NCBI RefSeq assembly: GCF_007747995.1
Contig: NZ_CP036276.1
Span: forward strand, 4,951,001-5,015,000
Direction: 5' to 3'
From: Symmachiella dynata
GTDB taxonomy: Bacteria; Planctomycetota; Planctomycetia; Planctomycetales; Planctomycetaceae
DNA: 64,000 nt
Shown: positions 52,273 to 60,486 of the stretch, one piece after another
Position numbering within the stretch: the stretch's first letter is position 1
Layout of the letters: each line of letters starts with the position of its first letter
The notes under the pieces: generated by a model
What the model saw: only the letters and a program-made list of their open reading frames with translations
What the model was told of the DNA's origin: nothing
Databases searched by the model: none
Translations under genes and position numbers: made by a program

Positions 52273-52340
52273 CAGCAGTTTTCTCCAATCAAACGTGGGG
52301 AACGTCAGTCTCTCGTCACGGTTTTGCGAGCCGCCATGCG

Positions 52341-53126
52341 TTATTCTGTTTTCGCCAGCAACCTGTGCGGATTGTCCTCGCAGATCGCCTTGAGTTGAAA
52401 CCAACCCAGCTCTGATTCTTTGAGTTTGAGCAGGGCTGCGTCGAAATTGAAAAAGGGGAAATGCGAGCCAAACAACACGCGACGCAACGGAACTTTTTTG
52501 AGCAGTTTTTCGATCCCGCCCGCACCTTCCAGCATGGCGATCTCGAAATAAACATTTTCTGCCGCCGCAAGTTGGTCGATTTTTGCGAGCGGTAAACTGC
52601 GAAAGGTATTGAGCATGACCAAACGCAATTTCGGCAGTTTCTCAAAGAGCCCTGCCAGCGGGGCGGGATCGACGTGCGGAACTTGCAGCAAGGGATGTTG
52701 CGTCCGTTCGTCTTCCATGCTCAGCGCCAACTGCACGATTAATTCTCGTTCCGTAGCAAGTTTCAACAACTGCGCGAACCGCGGGTCATCGAGTTTGTAA
52801 CCGTGATAGTTGGGATGCAAACGGATCCCCGGCATCTGATAATCCTCAGCACAGCGTCGCAGATCCTCTTGCCAATCGGGCAGCGTGGGATTGACCGAAC
52901 CGAACGGCAATAACAGTCCGTCGCCGTGGGCCTGGCACTCATCCACGAGTCGTTGATTCACACCGGCGATATCGTGATGTAGCAATCCGTCGAAACTGCC
53001 GGCCCAGGCTTGTGTCACTCCTTGGCGTCGCAGCTTAGCAACAAGCTGCCGCGTCTCATCGCCCGGCAACCGGCGAAACGGCCAGCGCGACAGGTTCACA
53101 TTCGTATCGACCAGGGCATTCTTCAA
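52341..53126 (-). CDS. amidohydrolase 2 family protein
   Basis: A 261-residue TIM-barrel hydrolase with no signal peptide. It begins MKNALVDTNVNLSRWPFRRL, and GIRLHPNYHGYKLDDPRF is the central family signature; GSHFPFFN near the end is the usual C-terminal motif. The N-terminal pair is DTNVN instead of the usual DxHxH, so metal binding may be altered. The first codon is TTG overlapping the stop of the preceding gene by four bases (TTGA), indicating translational coupling. A related amidohydrolase is directly upstream. Substrates in the family include hydroxylated aromatics, lactones and uronate derivatives; not predictable here. Confidence 0.83.
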   Translation of the reverse strand: MKNALVDTNVNLSRWPFRRLPGDETRQLVAKLRRQGVTQAWAGSFDGLLHHDIAGVNQRLVDECQAHGDGLLLPFGSVNPTLPDWQEDLRRCAEDYQMPGIRLHPNYHGYKLDDPRFAQLLKLATERELIVQLALSMEDERTQHPLLQVPHVDPAPLAGLFEKLPKLRLVMLNTFRSLPLAKIDQLAAAENVYFEIAMLEGAGGIEKLLKKVPLRRVLFGSHFPFFNFDAALLKLKESELGWFQLKAICEDNPHRLLAKTE

Positions 53127-54043
53127 TTCGCACGCCCCTTGGTTTTCAGAATGGGGGTCAGCAGTCGCTTAAGATTGCCGCTGAGAATCAATTGCCGCTG
53201 CGCGTCGGTGAGGTCCGCGCTATAGACTTTTCCGAGTTGTGAAGCAAAACTCCGACCGCCGGCGTCGCTGCCATAAATCACACGCTCCGCTCCCAATTCA
53301 CGGACCGCCATCTCAACCAGTCCCGCTGTGGGATCACTGCCGGCCGTGCCGAGCGAAACATTGGGAAAAGGTCGTACCGCCCGAATCCCCTGCTCCCAAT
53401 TGCCCCCCGCGTGTCCGCAGATGAACTGCGCTTCGGGATGCCGCGCCGCCAGCGTCGTCAAATCGTCCGGCGTCGATTCGCCCGGGAGATTTCCTGTGGT
53501 TTTGATCCAAGTATGCTGAAACACGACGGCGTTCAGCTCAGAGGCCAATTCAATGATCGCATCCAGGGACGCGTCATCGCACTTCCGCGCCACCCACAAT
53601 TTGATGCCCACCATCGGACCATTCTCGATGCAGCGCCGCATCTCGCTGAGGCTCATCTCGACATGGTTGGGGCTGACATAGGCATAGGCCAACGCTCGTT
53701 CCTCGGAGCCCTTGATGGCTGCCAGCACCTGATCGTTTTGCCGGCGTAGTTCTTCGGCAGTGGGATCGGTCTGAAACGGCCAGCCCATATAGACGACCAC
53801 CCGTGCAATGCCCAGACGGTCGGCGAATTTCAGCAGATTGGCCATCCGCTCCGGCGGCGTCTTCCCCTCAACCCCGGACAGATGACAATGATTGTCCCAG
53901 ATCACCGGCGACTCAGAAGTTTCGTCGCCGCGGACACGTTCACCCAACGAAGTGCCCAACGCTGCTAGCGCCCCTAATGCCAAGCATTCCCGCCGCGTTA
54001 CGCCACGGTGCATATCGTTGGGGTGGGGTTGTGACATGGGCAT
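53123..54043 (-). CDS. TAT-exported amidohydrolase family protein
   Basis: A 306-residue amidohydrolase with an N-terminal twin-arginine signal (TRRECLALGALAALG). The metal motif DNHCHLSG near residue 50 is the expected DxHxH-like start; ICGHAGGNWEQG and YGSDAGG toward the C-terminus complete the site. The internal positions 11 and 3 also encode Met; start choice is uncertain and no clear Shine-Dalgarno is seen. The next gene (coupled by TTGA) is a second amidohydrolase without a signal, so one acts outside and one inside, or they pair. Part of the exported catabolic run. Confidence 0.86.
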   Translation of the reverse strand: MPMSQPHPNDMHRGVTRRECLALGALAALGTSLGERVRGDETSESPVIWDNHCHLSGVEGKTPPERMANLLKFADRLGIARVVVYMGWPFQTDPTAEELRRQNDQVLAAIKGSEERALAYAYVSPNHVEMSLSEMRRCIENGPMVGIKLWVARKCDDASLDAIIELASELNAVVFQHTWIKTTGNLPGESTPDDLTTLAARHPEAQFICGHAGGNWEQGIRAVRPFPNVSLGTAGSDPTAGLVEMAVRELGAERVIYGSDAGGRSFASQLGKVYSADLTDAQRQLILSGNLKRLLTPILKTKGRAN

Positions 54044-54124
54044 CGTACAACAATCGTGCTTTTCATCGTGACCGGAACATTATCTCAAACAGGCCCGTCA
54101 GCTGCCCAACTATCGATTCCAATG

Positions 54125-54230
54125 GGGTGCCACTGGCGGCTCGTCCGCCAGTGGCGGGTCAGGCTGAGTTTTCTCTGTCCAGGGACGTCGGTTCACGTGC
54201 GCACTGGCGGGCAAGCCGCCTGTGGCACCC
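54125..54230. repeat. double-hairpin repeat, GTGCCACTGGC family, copy 2
   Basis: Arm 54125-54154 starts gggtgccactggcggctcgt, and inverted partner 54201-54230 ends ccgcctgtggcaccc; about 26 of 30 positions pair. Each arm contains its own hairpin. It shares the outer GGTGCCACTGGC with the element at 42543-42622. It lies in the gap between the TAT amidohydrolase and the coproheme decarboxylase gene. Confidence 0.8.
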
Positions 54231-54266
54231 GACCTGCGGATGTTCCTTGGGGTTCTCTACGGGCTG

Positions 54267-55112
54267 TTACAGCGCCAAATGCGCCATCGCTTCTTCGGGC
54301 GACATGATGTAGCTGATGTAAAACGGGCCGAATTCGGCGTACTTGGCTGAGGCTTCATCGAACCGCATGGTGTAGACGATCTCTTTGATGAATTCCGGTG
54401 TGCGGCCCCACAGAGTGACGCCCCATTCGAAGTCGTCCAATCCGGTCGAAGCGGTAATGAGTTGTGTCACCTTGCCGGCGAACATCATTCCGCTGCGGCC
54501 ATGCTCGGTCATCATCTCCATGCGGCGGCTGTAGGGGAGTGTGTACCAATTGGCCTGCGGGTCGCGGATTTTGTTCATCGGATAGAACGACATCACCGGC
54601 CAGGGCGGAATCTCCGGAAACAGCCGTTGCTTGCGCATGGCGACTTCGCGTTGCTCATAGGCTTTGAGCTTTGCCCCATACTCGGGACTGTCCGCCGCTG
54701 TTCCTTCGGCAACCAGTCGCTGGCCGTACTGTTCGAGCGTGGGAACGTATTCTGAAACTTCCGTGATGGAAACAAACGAATACGCTGCTTCCAGGGCCGT
54801 GCCGAACGTCGAACTGCGGATTTGGTGTTGGATGGAATCGATCACCAACGGGTCGGGATCGAGGATCATCAGGCCCAGGTCCGCCTTGTGTCCGGAGACA
54901 ATCGACGTGACCAACCGTTTCGGCGCCCCCTCACGGTCGGGATTAAGGATTTCCGCCAATTCGCGGCGGCCTTCGGCGCGTTCTTCTTCGTCAAAGTCCG
55001 CCAACACGTTTTGATCGACGATGTAATACAAATGCAGGCAGTGCCAGCCATCGCTCATCAGGATGGTTGGTTCGGGTTGCGGAGCTGAACCAGGACGGGA
55101 AGGACGATTCAC
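54267..55112 (-). CDS. hemQ: coproheme decarboxylase (HemQ-type)
   Basis: A chlorite-dismutase-fold enzyme of 281 residues that converts coproheme to heme b with hydrogen peroxide. Tyr177 in MSFYPMN is at the position of the catalytic tyrosyl residue, and His204 (TEHGRSG) 27 residues later is the proximal heme ligand, the same spacing as in Staphylococcus HemQ; NWYTLPYSRR and GLDDFEWGVTLW are also characteristic. Its presence implies a coproporphyrin-dependent last stage of heme synthesis. ChdC is an alternative name. The other heme gene in this window is hemB, 46 kb away. Confidence 0.94.
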   Translation of the reverse strand: MNRPSRPGSAPQPEPTILMSDGWHCLHLYYIVDQNVLADFDEEERAEGRRELAEILNPDREGAPKRLVTSIVSGHKADLGLMILDPDPLVIDSIQHQIRSSTFGTALEAAYSFVSITEVSEYVPTLEQYGQRLVAEGTAADSPEYGAKLKAYEQREVAMRKQRLFPEIPPWPVMSFYPMNKIRDPQANWYTLPYSRRMEMMTEHGRSGMMFAGKVTQLITASTGLDDFEWGVTLWGRTPEFIKEIVYTMRFDEASAKYAEFGPFYISYIMSPEEAMAHLAL

Positions 55113-55372
55113 GGTGGTCTCAATCTATAGAAAAAGGAACGTTGGTTTTGCAAAGGTTATACGTGAGCCCGTTTTCATGTGCGACGGTCTCCCAATCTCG
55201 CACCGACGGCAAAGCGTTTATTTTAGGTCGCTCACCGCAGGTCGGCAACCAAGCCGGCGGCGAACTGTTACACGCGGCCGATATCCGTCATACTAACAAG
55301 CAGCATTTCACATGAAAAACCTGAGCCAATCCTACCGCCCAATTGAATTGAACATAAATCGAGGAAGCAGCC

Positions 55373-57028
55373 ATGCGACGCACATTTGTCTTAGCTTTGA
55401 CCGCAGCGATTTTGGGAATAACCGCAGCTTGCGGCGCGGCTGAGGAAACGCCGAAGTTGCAAAAATCATTGCACATGGTGCCAATGCGCGACGGAACCCG
55501 CCTGTCGACCGTCGTCTACCAACCCGCCGACCAAAAAGGCCCGCTGCCGGTCATCTTCATCCGCGGCCCCTACGGAAAACTGCCGCAACAAGCCGCTGCG
55601 GGAATGTGCGCACGCGGGTATGTCGTCGTGTCGCAAGACGTGCGGGGCCGCTTTGATTCCGAAGGAAATGATGCCATCGTGTTTCACAACGGCGGTTGGA
55701 GTGAACGACGGGATGGGCATGATTCGATCAACTGGATCACCGAACAGGAATGGAGCGACGACAATATCGCCTCCTGGGGCGGTTCGGCTTTGGGAATCAC
55801 GCAAAACATGCAGGCGGTCGATGCCCCGCCAGCTCTCAAAGCACAATGGGTCATGGTGGCTTTCTCCGACATGTATTCACAAGGTTCCTACCAAGGCGGC
55901 GCGCTCCGCCAATCGCTAATGAAAACCTGGTTGAAGAAACACAAGTTCGACCCGCGATCATTGGAGACATTCTTAGCACACCCCAAGTACGACGAATTTT
56001 GGGAGGAAGTCAATCCTGAAGCGCGCGCCGCGGACGTACATGCCCCGGGGATTTATTTCGGCGGCTGGTATGACATTTTTCTGCAAGGGACGCTGAACTC
56101 GTTTGAAACGATTCACAATCATGGCGGCGACGGCGCTCGCGGCAACTGCCGCTTGATCGTAGGTCCCTACGCACATGGGGGTTTCACGGAATTGACCTAC
56201 CCGGAAAACTCCGCCATTCCCAATGCTCCTCAGGCGGGCGATGCGTTGCGGTATTTTGATCACTTTATCAAGGGAATCGACAACGGCGTCGAGAACGATC
56301 AGCCGGTGCACTACTACGTGATGGGCGATCCCGAAGACAATACCGCCCCGGGGAATTTCTGGCGTTCCGCCGACAATTGGCCGCCGCCTTCGCAACTGAC
56401 GCCGTTTTACTTCCACCAGAACCATCAACTCTCGCAAGCTCCCCCGACGACCGATGGCAGTTTGGAGTACCAATACGATCCGGAGAACCCCGTCCCGACT
56501 GTCGGCGGTCAAAACTTGTTCCTGGATCGGGGCCCCAAAGACCAGCGAAAAATCGAAAGCCGCGACGACGTGTTGCTGTTCACCACCGACACGCTCACCG
56601 AACCGGTAGAAGTCAGCGGCCGAATTCGGGCGACCCTCTTTGTTTCCTCCGACTGTCCCGACACCGATTTCACAGTGAAATTGTCGGATGTTTATCCCGA
56701 TGGACGCTCGATGCTGGTGACCGACGGCATCCTGCGAGCGCGGCATCGCATCGGTTTTGATCGTGAGGATTTTCTCAAACCGGGCGAAGTCTATGAATTG
56801 ACCGTTGATCTGTGGAGCACATCGCTGATCTTCAATCGCGGCCACAAAATCCGCATCGCGGTCTCTTCATCAAACAATCCCCGCTTCGACACCAACCCCA
56901 ACACCGGCAGCCCAATCCGCGCCGATGACAAAACCCGCGTCGCCACGAACAAGCTGTATCTCTCACCCACACACCCCTCTCACGTGACCCTGCCGATCTT
57001 CACCGCCCCCGCAACGACCGGGAAATAG
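55373..57028 (+). CDS. exported CocE/NonD family hydrolase
   Basis: A 551-residue alpha/beta hydrolase with signal peptide 1-22 (AACGAAEE; Cys20 might serve as a lipobox residue). RDGTRLSTVVYQP and VIFIRGPYGK open the S15-type catalytic domain; the nucleophile Ser is in SWGGSALG, within the GxSxxG-like motif. The second half is the jelly-roll domain of X-Pro dipeptidyl-peptidase/cocaine esterase (SGRIRATLFVSSDCPDTDF; GHKIRIAVSSSNNPRFDTN). It hydrolyses an ester or amide outside the cytoplasm. A good Shine-Dalgarno (gaggaa) precedes the ATG. The sugar ABC ATPase follows 76 bases later on the same strand. Confidence 0.93.
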   Translation: MRRTFVLALTAAILGITAACGAAEETPKLQKSLHMVPMRDGTRLSTVVYQPADQKGPLPVIFIRGPYGKLPQQAAAGMCARGYVVVSQDVRGRFDSEGNDAIVFHNGGWSERRDGHDSINWITEQEWSDDNIASWGGSALGITQNMQAVDAPPALKAQWVMVAFSDMYSQGSYQGGALRQSLMKTWLKKHKFDPRSLETFLAHPKYDEFWEEVNPEARAADVHAPGIYFGGWYDIFLQGTLNSFETIHNHGGDGARGNCRLIVGPYAHGGFTELTYPENSAIPNAPQAGDALRYFDHFIKGIDNGVENDQPVHYYVMGDPEDNTAPGNFWRSADNWPPPSQLTPFYFHQNHQLSQAPPTTDGSLEYQYDPENPVPTVGGQNLFLDRGPKDQRKIESRDDVLLFTTDTLTEPVEVSGRIRATLFVSSDCPDTDFTVKLSDVYPDGRSMLVTDGILRARHRIGFDREDFLKPGEVYELTVDLWSTSLIFNRGHKIRIAVSSSNNPRFDTNPNTGSPIRADDKTRVATNKLYLSPTHPSHVTLPIFTAPATTGK

Positions 57029-57104
57029 ATTCGACCTCGGATAAATTCTCAGAATCTGGAATAGCATCTCGGAAAATCTACTTGCTCATAAACTGGCTGA
57101 CCTC

Positions 57105-58589
57105 ATGACCGCACCGTTATTACACATGACCGGCATCTCCAAACGGTTTGGAGCGACGCAGGCGCTCAGTGATGTGACCATTGATGTCCGTGCGGGTCGG
57201 GTGACGGCGTTGATCGGCGAGAATGGCGCCGGCAAAAGTACATTGATGAAGGTGCTCAGCGGCGCACATCGGACGGACTCCGGAACGATGACCTTGGCCG
57301 GTAAGCCGTATGCTCCTCAGGGACCGCACGATGCGCGACTGGCGGGGGTGAGCATGATCTATCAGGAACTCAACCTGGCCCCCGAATTGAGCATTGAAGA
57401 CAACATCATGCTCGGCCAAGAGCGGAAGCGGCGCGGCCTGCTCGATCGTCCCGCACAACGACGCATGGTGCGTGAAGCCTTGGAGTTGTTGGGACATGCG
57501 GATTTGCGGCCTGATATTCCGGTCCGCAATCTTTCGATCGCCATGCAACAACTTGTCGAAATCGCGCGGGCCTTGGTCATCGACGCCAAGGTGATTGTCT
57601 TCGACGAACCAACCAGTTCGCTCACGCGGCACGACGTGGAACACCTGTTCGGGGTGATTCGCAAGCTCAAAGCTTCGGGGATCGGTGTTGTCTATATCAG
57701 CCATTTTCTTGAAGAGATTCGCGAGGTCTGCGACGACTATGCGGTCTTGCGTGATGGCCGTTCGGTGGGTCATGGTAACCTGTCCGGCACAACGGATGAC
57801 GATATTGTTTCGCTGATGGTGGGACGCAGCGTCGAAGAACTGTTCCCCTCCGTGCCGCACGAACCGGGTGAGGTCATTTTGTCACTCGACAATTTGAGCG
57901 GAAAGGTAAGTCCCCAGGAGGTATCGCTGCAGTTACGGCGGGGGGAGATTCTGGGAATCGCGGGACTGGTCGGAGCGGGGCGGACGGAGTTGTTGCGGTG
58001 TTTGTTTGGACTGGATGCGGTCACCAGCGGCAAGGTAACTATTGGCGGTGTCTCGCCCCCACACTCCCCGGCAGCGCGGATCCGCGCGGGACTGGGACTC
58101 GTTTCCGAGGACCGCAAAGCAGAGGGGTTGGCACAAAGCCGCTCGATCGCAGACAACGCAACCTACAGCCAGTTGCAGCCCTACAGCCGCTTTGGCTGGT
58201 TGAATCTATCTCGCCGCCGCGAAGCGATGCAACACTGGATGACTAGGTTGAACATCAAAGCCCGCTCGCAGGATCAAGCGGTGCAGGATCTGTCGGGCGG
58301 CAACCAACAAAAAGTCGCCATCGCCCGCGTGCTTCACCAAAACGCCGATGTATTGCTACTGGACGAACCAACCCGCGGCATCGATGTCGGCACCAAAGCG
58401 GAGATCTACCGCCTGATGGGCGAAGCCGCCGCAGCGGGCAAGGCGGTGATTTTCGTCAGTTCCTACCTCACCGAATTATTAGCCGTGTGCGACCGCGTCG
58501 GCGTGATGTCTCGCGGCCGGTTACGGGAGATCCGTAACGTTGCCGATTGGACCGAAGAAGACGTGATGAGCCAAGCAGTCAGCGGGTAG
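57105..58589 (+). CDS. sugar ABC transporter ATP-binding protein (RbsA/MglA type)
   Basis: A 494-residue double-NBD ATPase of the ribose/galactose (CUT2) family. The N-terminal domain has a complete Walker A (GENGAGKST), signature and Walker B (IVFDEPTSSLTRHD); the second has a normal signature (LSGGNQQKVAIARVL) and Walker B (LLLDEPTRGIDVG) but a degenerate Walker A (GLVGAGRTEL), as is normal for this family. CUT2 systems require a permease and a periplasmic binding protein; neither is next to it, though a RhaS/LsrB-like binding lipoprotein is at 1025. It is therefore an orphan in this window. Confidence 0.92.
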   Translation: MTAPLLHMTGISKRFGATQALSDVTIDVRAGRVTALIGENGAGKSTLMKVLSGAHRTDSGTMTLAGKPYAPQGPHDARLAGVSMIYQELNLAPELSIEDNIMLGQERKRRGLLDRPAQRRMVREALELLGHADLRPDIPVRNLSIAMQQLVEIARALVIDAKVIVFDEPTSSLTRHDVEHLFGVIRKLKASGIGVVYISHFLEEIREVCDDYAVLRDGRSVGHGNLSGTTDDDIVSLMVGRSVEELFPSVPHEPGEVILSLDNLSGKVSPQEVSLQLRRGEILGIAGLVGAGRTELLRCLFGLDAVTSGKVTIGGVSPPHSPAARIRAGLGLVSEDRKAEGLAQSRSIADNATYSQLQPYSRFGWLNLSRRREAMQHWMTRLNIKARSQDQAVQDLSGGNQQKVAIARVLHQNADVLLLDEPTRGIDVGTKAEIYRLMGEAAAAGKAVIFVSSYLTELLAVCDRVGVMSRGRLREIRNVADWTEEDVMSQAVSG

Positions 58590-58729
58590 TATTCTCTTAG
58601 ATTATGCATAGAACCAGTTACAAAACCCGGTTGCGTTTGTTCTCGAAACGTTCAGATCAGTGTCAGTGAGACGCGTCAGAGGGTTTTGAAACGACTTGTA
58701 GTAGAACGCGGGCATTGGAAAGGTTTTCC

Positions 58730-59104
58730 ATGATCGTTGGACTCGACCACCTGCAGTTGGCAATGCCCGTTGATGGAGAGAAAGCGGCACGACATTATTA
58801 TGGCGAATTGCTGTCGCTGAAGGAAATCGACAAACCGCAGCCACTCAGGTCACGCGGTGGGGTATGGTTTCAAATTCCTGATGGGCGGCAATTGCATTTG
58901 GGAGTCGAGCGGGATTTTCGGCCGTCAAAAAAAGCGCATCCCTGTTTTGTTGTCGGCGGTGATTTGAAAGATCTTGCCCAGCGACTTGAGGAGGCGTGCT
59001 ACGACGTCCAATTCGACGATCTCAATCCCCCCGCACGTCGTTTCTATACGCACGACGTGTTCGGGAATCGATTGGAATTCACCGATCGGATGAGCGCGGA
59101 ATAA
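58730..59104 (+). CDS. VOC superfamily protein (glyoxalase-like)
   Basis: A 124-residue vicinal-oxygen-chelate protein starting at ATG 58730 with aaagg upstream. Two beta-alpha-beta-beta-beta modules are visible: GLDHLQLAMPVDGEKAARHY and a second ending DVFGNRLEFTDR. Metal ligands are probably His7 and the C-terminal Glu of RLEF plus a His in the middle (QLHLGVE). Roles in the superfamily include glyoxalase, dioxygenase and antibiotic-resistance proteins; this small member lacks diagnostic detail. It is convergent with the HAD gene. Confidence 0.88.
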   Translation: MIVGLDHLQLAMPVDGEKAARHYYGELLSLKEIDKPQPLRSRGGVWFQIPDGRQLHLGVERDFRPSKKAHPCFVVGGDLKDLAQRLEEACYDVQFDDLNPPARRFYTHDVFGNRLEFTDRMSAE

Positions 59105-59118
59105 GCTAAAGCGCTGCG

Positions 59119-59799
59119 TTACGCCGTGACCAACAATTCCAAAAACGGCGCCGCATCCGCGAAATCTTTCACCAACAAATCGGGTTTTGCCTCGCGCAAT
59201 GCCTCCATATCGTGCGTGCCGGTGGCGACGGCAATGGCTTGAGCGCCGATCGCACGCGCGCAGCGGATGTCGAGCGGCGTATCGCCGATAACGAAAATCC
59301 GGTCCGCTTCGATGCCGTTGTCGAAACGAGCGTGGACTTCGGCCAAGGCTAGGCGGGCTACATCATCACGATCAGTATGGTCGCTGCCGAAACCGCCGAA
59401 GGTGAAATGGTCATTGAGCCCGTAGTGCCCTAATTTGTGCTGCGCTGCCGGGTGGGAATTGCCGGTCAACAGGCCCAACGTCACGTCGTCCCGAGCGGCA
59501 AGCGTGGCCAGCAATTCCGGAATGCCGGGCAGGACACGCCCCTGACATTCGGCCAACGAAATCGGCAGATGTTCCAAATAAGCGGCGAGATAGACTTCCC
59601 AATTTTTATCGCTCCGCTCGACGTCGTGCAGTTCGAACAGTTCTTCGACAATCGCCCGATCCGTGCGGCCGGTCGTGACGACTTCGGTCGCCGAGGCATC
59701 ACAATTGTGCACGCTCAGCATCGTCGTCCGCAAGGCAGCAAGGCCTGCACCGGCCGTATGGATCAACGTGCCATCGATATCGAACAAACAAACGTACAT
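59119..59799 (-). CDS. HAD family phosphatase
   Basis: A 226-residue haloacid dehalogenase-type phosphatase beginning at ATG 59799 (gaggaga upstream). Motif I is FDIDGT with the nucleophilic Asp, motif II is LLTGN and motif IV is VIGDTPLDI; a small helical cap lies between I and II. Phosphoglycolate phosphatase (Gph) is the closest pattern (IFVIGDTPLDIRCARAIG), but the actual substrate is uncertain. It follows the DUF7919-like gene on the same strand; a short palindrome (59821-59838) is between them. Confidence 0.9.
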   Translation of the reverse strand: MYVCLFDIDGTLIHTAGAGLAALRTTMLSVHNCDASATEVVTTGRTDRAIVEELFELHDVERSDKNWEVYLAAYLEHLPISLAECQGRVLPGIPELLATLAARDDVTLGLLTGNSHPAAQHKLGHYGLNDHFTFGGFGSDHTDRDDVARLALAEVHARFDNGIEADRIFVIGDTPLDIRCARAIGAQAIAVATGTHDMEALREAKPDLLVKDFADAAPFLELLVTA

Positions 59800-59820
59800 C
59801 CCTCTCCTCACTCGAAATAA

Positions 59821-59838
59821 GAACGGTCTGGACCGTTC
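59821..59838. repeat. short palindrome, GAACGGTC-TG-GACCGTTC
   Basis: An 8-base inverted repeat with a two-base centre just upstream of the HAD gene and after the DUF7919-like gene. Part of the motif (aacggtctttc) recurs about 15 bases later. It could be a hairpin or a regulator site. Confidence 0.5.
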
Positions 59839-59872
59839 GCATTGCAGCTCTCAACGGTCTTTCGCGTATTGC

Positions 59873-60337
59873 TCACTCCTGGTTATCGAAACCAGCTTGA
59901 ACCAAGCGAACGCGTTCAGCCTGTGCATTTATCAAGGATTCTACATCCACCATTCGCACCGCTTCCAAATATTCCTGAGGGGGAAGGTATTGGTGTTTTT
60001 CAATGTAATGGATAATCATCGTTGGAGCAGCATACCAGACTTGACCACTTGGTATCCATATCTCGGCATGGCCAAGGACATGCTGTTTCTCGTCTGGTCC
60101 CATGACTAATGAGTCGAAACCACAAAAGCCACAGGCATGAATACCTCTCAACACATTGACAAGTAAATCACGGCCCTGTCTTTGAAAAAAGAATATCTCC
60201 CACAACTTCGAAATAATCTGCTTAGGCACTGGTCCCTGGTTAAAGTCCTCAGACGGGTCAAGCCAGCCGATTGCCAATACCGTTTCGAGCTGGATAGGTA
60301 AGTTGTAATTATATTTGTTCAGATCAGGAATGTGCAT
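59873..60337 (-). CDS. DUF7919-like protein
   Basis: A 154-residue protein starting at ATG 60337, which has an excellent Shine-Dalgarno (aggagg, spacing 6-8); the frame runs further to 60406. The pattern (MHIPDLNKYNYNLP, AIGWLDPSEDFNQGPVP, LRGIHACGFCGFDS, and GHAEIWIPSGQVWYAAP) is that of a small uncharacterised family I recall as DUF7919. The CGFC pair near the middle could bind metal. Family members are common in planctomycetes and some Bacteroidota; function unknown. I am moderately sure of the family and quite sure that the gene is real. Confidence 0.75.
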   Translation of the reverse strand: MHIPDLNKYNYNLPIQLETVLAIGWLDPSEDFNQGPVPKQIISKLWEIFFFQRQGRDLLVNVLRGIHACGFCGFDSLVMGPDEKQHVLGHAEIWIPSGQVWYAAPTMIIHYIEKHQYLPPQEYLEAVRMVDVESLINAQAERVRLVQAGFDNQE

Positions 60338-60486
60338 GCGCTGCCTCCTGGGCATCGTAAAAACCGCCTGACAATGGTCGACTTGACGGGGGTAGGAATA
60401 GCTCACAACCGTAGGTGGAAACGGATCTGTTCTTCTTCCCCCTGTACGCTGGCGGCCCGCATCACAAACGGATGGCCGCTATGGGA

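Noticed and set aside
55973-56845. 290-residue open frame antisense to the CocE/NonD gene
   Set aside because: Shadow frame without start support or domain.
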